Below are positions 63,939 through 64,000 of a DNA stretch of 64,000 nucleotides, one piece after another. The notes under the pieces were generated by a model that was given only the letters and a program-made list of their open reading frames with translations, was not told where the DNA came from and made no database searches. A program made the translations under genes and the position numbers. Within the stretch, counting starts at the first letter, position 1, and each line of letters opens with the position of its first letter. Source of the DNA: Aliiroseovarius sp. PrR006 (GTDB lineage: Bacteria; Pseudomonadota; Alphaproteobacteria; Rhodobacterales; Rhodobacteraceae); contig NZ_JAAGOY010000007.1 of assembly GCF_010500215.1 (NCBI RefSeq), positions 652,501 through 716,500 on the forward strand. Reading direction: 5' to 3'.

Positions 63939-64000
63939 ATGAACCGTTTGATCTTGGGTGCGATTGGCGCCTTTGGCCTGTCGATGGCAGCGACAGGTGT
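63939..64000 (+). CDS. partial CDS, start of an exported or membrane protein
   Basis: The first 20 codons after ATG (63939) read MNRLILGAIGAFGLSMAATG, which looks like a signal peptide or membrane segment, with GGAGG upstream at 12 bases. The open frame extends back in frame through ATG 63885 and GTG 63837, so the start is uncertain. It runs off the window. No product can be named. Confidence 0.45.
   Translation, partial: MNRLILGAIGAFGLSMAATG

Noticed and set aside
1-64000. CRISPR arrays, insertion sequences, prophage, toxin-antitoxin or defence genes
   Set aside because: No repeat-spacer pattern, transposase, integrase, restriction or toxin-like gene was seen. The gene content is core metabolism.

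Overview
The window is a continuous piece of chromosome from an alphaproteobacterium, most likely a marine Rhodobacteraceae (Roseobacter group). The reasons are the high-GC coding, the gene content and gene pairs typical of that group (msrP/msrQ, rmuC-mutL, a paired M16 peptidase operon, rsmB-heparinase-purH, rbfA-truB, rpsO/pnp, serC-serA), an alphaproteobacterial-type SerC, a 41-residue zinc-free L36, a DinB with a Cys4 N-terminus, and a saccharopine lysine pathway. No phage, insertion sequence, CRISPR or integrase was found. Almost everything is core or core-like metabolism, so most of the window is ordinary.

Layout. 1-5.8 kb: methionine sulfoxide repair operon msrP / GDCCVxC small protein / msrQ, an FMN glutamate-synthase-like protein, and three small exported proteins. 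5.8-13.2 kb: clpB with a heat-shock-type promoter, pyrF, an SPFH/NfeD membrane pair, a Nudix hydrolase, dinB and an N-formylglutamate amidohydrolase. 13.3-13.7 kb: tRNA-Val(GAC) and rpmJ. 13.8-22.4 kb: a branched-chain-type ABC importer operon flanked by two AMP-forming acyl-CoA ligases. 22.6-26.3 kb: soluble PAS hybrid kinase plus OmpR-type regulator, then a membrane fatty acid hydroxylase. 26.4-29.1 kb: formate dehydrogenase alpha subunit without partner subunits.

29.3-33.9 kb: histidine phosphatase, then a lysine-degradation cluster (lysine-forming saccharopine dehydrogenase, SemiSWEET, second saccharopine dehydrogenase, HD-domain protein) and a secreted HExxH protein. 33.9-41.7 kb: FNT channel, rmuC, mutL, two M16 peptidases, a DUF3035 lipoprotein and lspA. 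41.7-50.5 kb: purH, heparinase-like protein, rsmB, an SDHAF4-like protein, truB, rbfA, dapB, deoA. 50.6-57.9 kb: a DUF1643 protein, an RTX calcium-binding protein, a DUF5665 protein with a candidate CtrA site in the shared promoter, rpsO, a second fatty acid hydroxylase, pnp, a YbaK-type deacylase and a metallophosphatase. 58-64 kb: serA and serC with a candidate serC leader RNA, serB, a TSUP permease, an asparaginase-family protein and the start of one more gene.

The most interesting points are the translationally coupled cysteine-rich protein inside msrPQ, the SemiSWEET inside the saccharopine operon with a PhnZ/MIOX-like HD protein next door, the serC leader RNA candidate, the CtrA box at the RTX gene, and a small family of intergenic repeats between convergent genes. 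Start codons were re-chosen from Shine-Dalgarno sequences and family length, so many differ from the longest open frame.
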